In this document: positions 50,275-54,443 of the stretch, in pieces
Layout: each line of letters begins with the position of its first letter
How positions within the stretch are numbered: the first letter of the stretch is position 1
Assembly: GCF_001990265.1 (NCBI RefSeq)
Contig: NZ_LYVN01000010.1
Coordinates: 1-54,443 of the forward strand
Direction of reading: 5' to 3'
DNA length: 54,443 bases
DNA from: Sphingopyxis sp. KK2
GTDB taxonomy: Bacteria > Pseudomonadota > Alphaproteobacteria > Sphingomonadales > Sphingomonadaceae
Notes under the pieces: model-generated
The model's input: only the letters and a program-made list of their open reading frames with translations
Told to the model about the DNA's origin: nothing
Database searches by the model: none
Position numbers and translations under genes: made by a program

Positions 50275-51465
50275 ATGCTACCGCTGCTCAAGGGAATCCG
50301 GATCGTCGAGGTCGGCGCCGTCGTGCTCGGTCCTTATGCGGGCCAGATTCTCGCCGACCTCGGCGCCGAGGTGATCAAGGTCGAAGCGCTCGACGGTGAC
50401 ATCGCCCGGAACGCGCATCCGGCGGGGCCCGACGGCGGCGCTTTGTTCCTCAACAACAACCGCAACAAACGCATGCTCGCGATCGACCTCAAGCGGCCCG
50501 AGGGGCGCGCCGCACTCGCCAAATTGCTCGAAACCGCCGACGTGCTCTTCCACAATATGCGCGTCGATGCCGCCGAACGGCTGGGCCTCGGCTTCGAAGC
50601 GGTCGCCGCGATCAAGCCCGACATCATCCATTGCGCCGCGATCGGCTTCGGCCAGCGCGGTCCCTATCGCGATCGTCCGGCCTTCGACGACATCATCCAG
50701 GCGGCGAGCGGCCTCGCCGGGATCGAAACGGCCACGGGCGCCGATCCGCGCTTCGTACCGACCGTGCTCGCCGACAAGGTCGCCGCGCTGCACGCGGTCT
50801 ATGCCATCCTCGCGGCGCTGGTCGCGCGCGCGAACGGCCGCACCGGCGCGATCAAGGTCGAAGTGCCGATGTTCGAAGCGCTCGCCGCCTTCCTCCTCAA
50901 CGAGCATCTGGCGGGAGCGACCTTCGCGCCCGACGGCGCGCTCGGCTATCCGCGCATCCTGTCGTCCAACCGCCGTCCGTTCCGCACCGCCGACGGCTGG
51001 ATCGCGGTGCTGCCCTATACCGACCGGCAATGGCACGCCTTCCTGACCGAGGTGGGCCGCGGCGATATCATCGAACAGCCCTGGTTCGCCGACCCACGCG
51101 AGCGTCCCGCGCATATCGACCGCCTCTATGCGATCGTCGCCGAGAGCCTGCCCGCGCGCCCGACCGCCGCGTGGATGGAGGCGCTTTCGGCGTGCGACGT
51201 CCCCTGCTCGACGGTCCCCGACCTCCCCGGCCTGCTCGACGATCCGCATCTCGCCGAGATCGGTTTTTTTGACGTGCCCCAGGGATATCCCGACGGCATC
51301 AAGCGCGCGCTGCCCCAGCCGGTGCTGTTCGACGGCGTCGCTCCGGCGCCCGACATCGCCCCGCGCGCGCTTGGCAGCGACAGTCGCGCCATCCTGCGCG
51401 AAGCGGGGCTCGACGATTGGGAAATCGAGACGCTCGTCAGCGCCGGCGTCGTTGCCACGGCCTAG
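50275..51465 (+). CDS. CaiB/BaiF family CoA-transferase
   Basis: The 396-residue type III CoA-transferase begins with LKGIRIVEVGAVVLGPYAGQILADLGAEVIKVE, the family fingerprint, and has the catalytic Asp138 in PAFDDIIQAASG. RANGRTGAIKVEVPMFEALAAF and the C-terminal DLPGLLDDPHLAEIGFF are also typical. AGGGAGAG (50261-50268) fixes the ATG at 50275. It moves CoA from an acyl-CoA donor to a carboxylic acid produced by the catabolic genes of the island. It converges on the HSL-type hydrolase gene, overlapping by 4 bp. Confidence 0.93.
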   Translation: MLPLLKGIRIVEVGAVVLGPYAGQILADLGAEVIKVEALDGDIARNAHPAGPDGGALFLNNNRNKRMLAIDLKRPEGRAALAKLLETADVLFHNMRVDAAERLGLGFEAVAAIKPDIIHCAAIGFGQRGPYRDRPAFDDIIQAASGLAGIETATGADPRFVPTVLADKVAALHAVYAILAALVARANGRTGAIKVEVPMFEALAAFLLNEHLAGATFAPDGALGYPRILSSNRRPFRTADGWIAVLPYTDRQWHAFLTEVGRGDIIEQPWFADPRERPAHIDRLYAIVAESLPARPTAAWMEALSACDVPCSTVPDLPGLLDDPHLAEIGFFDVPQGYPDGIKRALPQPVLFDGVAPAPDIAPRALGSDSRAILREAGLDDWEIETLVSAGVVATA

Positions 51466-52409
51466 CCGAGGCGGGCCTTCACAAAGTCGGCGCCGTCGTC
51501 AATCGCCCGCCGCGCGACCTCGGCAACCGACATCGCCTCGAGAAAGCTGTGCGTCGCCCCCGCATAGACCTGCGCGGCGGTTTCGACCCCGGCGCCCTCC
51601 AACCGCGCCTGCATTGCCAGCGACTGCTCGGTCAGCAGATCGCATTCGGGGATCGCGAGCATCACCGGAGGCAGGCCGCCCAGATCGGCCAGGATCGGGC
51701 AAGCAAGCGGATCACTCGTGCCCGCGTCCCAATCATCCAGATAATTGACGTAATAGCTCTGCGCCTCGGCGCGGTCCATGATCGACCCCGACCCGCCAAA
51801 GCGCGCCTCGGCCTCGTCGGAGACCTCGGGGGTGAAATAGCCATAGTTGGACAGGATCGCGCGGATCAGGCCGCCCTCACCGCGCGCGCGCAGCCGCAGC
51901 GCGGTCGCGAAGCTCAGATTGCCGCCCGCCGAATCGCCGCCGATCGCAAGCCGCGTCGGATCGACGCCCAGCGTCGCGCCATGCGCCTTGAGCCACAGCA
52001 TCAGCGCCTCGATCCGGTCGAGTGCCACCGGATATTTGTGCTCGGGCGACAGCGGATAATCGACCCCAATCACCGTAAAGCCGCCCGCCGCGGCATATTC
52101 GCGCATCAGCCGGTCGTGCGTGTCGATCGAGAAGAGCGTGAAACCGCCGCCGTGCAGATAGACGAGCGCGGGCGCTGGAACCACCGCACCCTCGGGCCGA
52201 TAGACGCGGATGCGCAGTTCGCCTGCCCCGGCATCGAAGCGACGTTCGAAGGTCTCGGCCATCATCGGGCCACCCGCCGTCCAATGCGCCCGCACCGCTT
52301 CCGACACCGCGCGCTGACGGGGAAAGTCGAGCGTGTCGAACGGCGGGTGCTCGGCCCAGCGTTGTTTCATCACCGTCAGGAATTCGGCGATCTCGGGATC
52401 GATCGTCAT
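51462..52409 (-). CDS. HSL-type alpha/beta hydrolase (carboxylesterase)
   Basis: The 315-residue hormone-sensitive lipase family enzyme has the oxyanion-hole motif HGGGF at 86-90, the nucleophile Ser160 in GGDSAGG, an Asp/Glu in PECDLLTEQ and a His in GATHSFLEAM near the C-terminus. There is no signal peptide, so it acts in the cytoplasm on short acyl esters. The ATG overlaps the stop of the upstream amidohydrolase (ATGA), so the two are translated from one mRNA. An in-frame Met further upstream would lie inside the upstream gene. Confidence 0.9.
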   Translation of the reverse strand: MTIDPEIAEFLTVMKQRWAEHPPFDTLDFPRQRAVSEAVRAHWTAGGPMMAETFERRFDAGAGELRIRVYRPEGAVVPAPALVYLHGGGFTLFSIDTHDRLMREYAAAGGFTVIGVDYPLSPEHKYPVALDRIEALMLWLKAHGATLGVDPTRLAIGGDSAGGNLSFATALRLRARGEGGLIRAILSNYGYFTPEVSDEAEARFGGSGSIMDRAEAQSYYVNYLDDWDAGTSDPLACPILADLGGLPPVMLAIPECDLLTEQSLAMQARLEGAGVETAAQVYAGATHSFLEAMSVAEVARRAIDDGADFVKARLG

Positions 52410-54443
52410 TTTACCGGCAGCCATTGCGCGTCCTTCTCGGCATCGATGTAGGGCGACGCGGGCATCTTGCGCGGCGTCGGCCACAGTTCGTCGAGCGTCG
52501 CGGCGTCGAACAATTGCCCGCCGCGCATCACCAGCCTGATCGACATCGTCTTGCGGATGTCGGTCAGCGGGTCTTCGTCGAACACGACCAGATCGGCATA
52601 TTTGCCGGGTTCGAGCGTGCCCATGTCGGCAAGCCGTCCGATCGTTTCCGCCGCCCCGGCGGTCGCCGCATGCAGCACCGCCATCGGCTTCATCCCGCCG
52701 AGCGCATGACCCTCCATCTCGTAGTGAAAGCCGATCCCCGGCTCGTCGCCGTGCGAACCCATGCCGACCAGCGCGCCGCTTTCGGCAAGCTTCGCGGCGT
52801 CGGCAGCTAGTGCGGGCATGCGCGACGCCGCGAGCGAGCCCCAGGGCCGGAAACCCAGCTTGTGCGCGACGGCCGACGGCGACCAGAAATGCCGCACCTT
52901 GGGGTCGAGCGCGGGGTCGTGCAGCGACACATAATAGTGCCGCCCCGACGGGCCGCTGGTGTTGATAAGCAGCGTCGCGACATAGCTGGTGCGCATCTGA
53001 CGATAGAGGCCGACAACATCCTCGCCAAAGGGCGTGATCGGCAGCGCATGTTCGTTGCCGGCATAGCCGTCGATGATCTGCGTCAGCATCAGCTTGGGAT
53101 TGTGGCTGCCCTCGGTCGTCGGGACGATGCCCTGCTCGCGCGCGGCCATCGCGATCCACTGGCGGATGATCCGGCTTTCACCGCGATATTGCTTGATGTT
53201 GCGCAGGCCCCAGGCATCACGATAGCGACGCAGCACGTCGCGCACCTGATCGAGCGAGGTGAAGCGTTCCTTTGAAAAGAGCGCCGGTCCGGTCGAGCGC
53301 AACCGCGGCCCGATCACCAGCCCCGCGTCGATCAGGTCCTGATAGGCGATCTGGTCGATGCCGAGCGTCGAGGGATCGAAGGAGGTGGTGACCCCGAAGG
53401 CGAGCCGCGCGGGCAAATCCCATTCGTCGTAACCGATGACGTTGCGGCGCACCCCGCCGATATGGTCGTGATCGTCGATGAAACCGGGCGCGACGGTCTT
53501 GCCGCCCAGTTCGCGTTCGGGCGTGCCGGCAGGAACCGACAGCGTGCCGCGCGGGCCGATCGCCGCGATCCGGTCGCCGCTGATCAATATGTCGGCATCG
53601 TCGATGATCTTGTCGCCGCCCGCCATCGTCAGCGCCCGCGCGCCGCGCAGCAACAGGCTGCCCGCCGGCCGCGCGCGCGGCATTTCGGCGATCAGCTCGA
53701 CATGCTTCGCGGGCGGGGTCGCTTTCGCATCGGGCAATATCTGCAGATAATTGCCGACGGTCCAGAGCAGGCTGCCGTCGGCGCGCCAGTCGAAGAAATC
53801 GGCCCCCATGCGCGTGACCTTGCGCCCCGTCGTCCCGGTGGCGGTCAGGTCGATCGCGACCTTGGGGTCGGCGGGCACGGGCAGGACATAGAGCTGTTCG
53901 CTCGTCTGCGCCGCGATCCATTGGCCGTCGGGACTGATCCGCAGGTCGTCGGCGTCGGCGAGCCGTTCGGTGAAATAATAATCCTGCGCCTTCACCGACG
54001 CGACAACGCGCTGGGTGCCGCCGGCAAGGTCGACCGCGACCAGCCCGTCGCGGCCGAGCAGATAGGCGGTGCCGGGCTCGCCACGCACGAAATGCGGCCG
54101 CTGCCCGAGCGCGCCGCTGGTGACGACCCGCGCCGGCCCGCCCGCTGCGGGCAGCGCGACGAGATCGGCGGGGCGCACCGTGCCGAATTCGAAACTGGTT
54201 TGCTGCCGCGCGGCGGCGGGCGAGCGGACCGCGAGGATCGACGCACCATCGGGCGTGAAGGCGGGATGGGTGTAAAAGGCCGACACATCGCTGACCTTCA
54301 CCGGTGCGCCGGAGCCGTCGGCGGCGATGCTCCACACCGCGCCGCCCGCGCGCTCGCTCCAGGTGACGTAGGCGATGCGCGACCCGTCGGGGCTCCAGCC
54401 CGGGAGCGAGGCGGGTTCGCCGCTGATCGGCAGGCGCAGCGCC
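52406..54443 (-). CDS. Amidohydrolase with N-terminal beta-propeller repeats (3' part; start outside window)
   Basis: At least 678 residues are visible; the gene continues beyond the right edge. The upstream part shows PD40/TolB-like repeats (PGWSPDGSRIAYVTW, then HPAFTPDGASILAV, RISPDGQWIAAQ), as in WD40-like propellers. From about the middle it becomes an amidohydrolase barrel: RGARALTMAGGDKIIDDADILI and TVAPGFIDDHDHIGG with metal His ligands, then GSHGDEPGIG and KYADLVVFDEDPLTDI. The fusion of a propeller with an amidohydrolase is typical of sphingomonad and bacteroidete prolidase-like exported enzymes. It overlaps the HSL hydrolase gene (ATGA). Confidence 0.88.
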   Translation of the reverse strand, partial: ALRLPISGEPASLPGWSPDGSRIAYVTWSERAGGAVWSIAADGSGAPVKVSDVSAFYTHPAFTPDGASILAVRSPAAARQQTSFEFGTVRPADLVALPAAGGPARVVTSGALGQRPHFVRGEPGTAYLLGRDGLVAVDLAGGTQRVVASVKAQDYYFTERLADADDLRISPDGQWIAAQTSEQLYVLPVPADPKVAIDLTATGTTGRKVTRMGADFFDWRADGSLLWTVGNYLQILPDAKATPPAKHVELIAEMPRARPAGSLLLRGARALTMAGGDKIIDDADILISGDRIAAIGPRGTLSVPAGTPERELGGKTVAPGFIDDHDHIGGVRRNVIGYDEWDLPARLAFGVTTSFDPSTLGIDQIAYQDLIDAGLVIGPRLRSTGPALFSKERFTSLDQVRDVLRRYRDAWGLRNIKQYRGESRIIRQWIAMAAREQGIVPTTEGSHNPKLMLTQIIDGYAGNEHALPITPFGEDVVGLYRQMRTSYVATLLINTSGPSGRHYYVSLHDPALDPKVRHFWSPSAVAHKLGFRPWGSLAASRMPALAADAAKLAESGALVGMGSHGDEPGIGFHYEMEGHALGGMKPMAVLHAATAGAAETIGRLADMGTLEPGKYADLVVFDEDPLTDIRKTMSIRLVMRGGQLFDAATLDELWPTPRKMPASPYIDAEKDAQWLPVK

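Overview
The window looks like chromosomal DNA of a sphingomonad-type alphaproteobacterium (Sphingopyxis or a close relative is my inference). GC content is high, the TonB-dependent receptors have N-termini and plug domains typical of the group, and housekeeping genes (rplL, rplJ, rplA, rplK, nusG, secE, ccmAB, tesB) sit beside a dense catabolic region. I see no insertion sequence, CRISPR array, tRNA or rRNA.

Region 1 (1-14.2 kb) is housekeeping. A split version of the classical secE-nusG-rplKAJL cluster lies on the minus strand: secE-nusG-tesB-rplK-rplA at 12.7-9.65 kb and rplJ-rplL at 1.56-0.62 kb. tesB sits between nusG and rplK, and about 8 kb of unrelated genes separates rplA from rplJ. 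That 8 kb holds a PadR regulator with a palindromic operator, a DUF2218 gene, a DUF2975/XRE pair behind four copies of an unusual palindrome, a zinc-ribbon protein, an amino acid permease, a DUF1275 protein, a pterin dehydratase, a tightly overlapping metallopeptidase-ccmA-ccmB-VOC operon, and a small lower-GC patch.

Region 2 (14.2-23.7 kb) holds exported hypothetical proteins, including two paralogues and the C-terminal relic of a third, then a gdx/SugE exporter, then a minus-strand operon TonB receptor-cytochrome P450-AraC-alcohol dehydrogenase, with an aldehyde dehydrogenase gene just downstream. It reads as an uptake-hydroxylation-oxidation pathway for a hydrophobic substrate.

Region 3 (23.8-54.4 kb) is a catabolic and scavenging island: three amidohydrolases, an M28 peptidase, a cupin, MFS and NCS1 transporters, an SDR and an aldehyde dehydrogenase with an IclR regulator, a HyuA-DUF917-permease-esterase operon, a GntR/PepSY pair, an iron-dependent dioxygenase, a Tat-exported lipoprotein flavoenzyme, a second TonB receptor, a CoA-transferase and an HSL-type hydrolase. 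In its centre is an 893-residue MalT-like LuxR regulator.

The main discovery is a repeated box, GGGTAA (extended GGGTAAGC), in six of the island's intergenic regions. It usually occurs as direct pairs about 19-22 bp apart, and always with the same polarity relative to the gene it precedes, 64-106 bp from the start codon. I propose that these are binding sites of the central LuxR protein and that they tie most of the scattered operons into one regulon. Two of these promoters also carry a GGACAT-type palindrome that could be the site of the local IclR protein.
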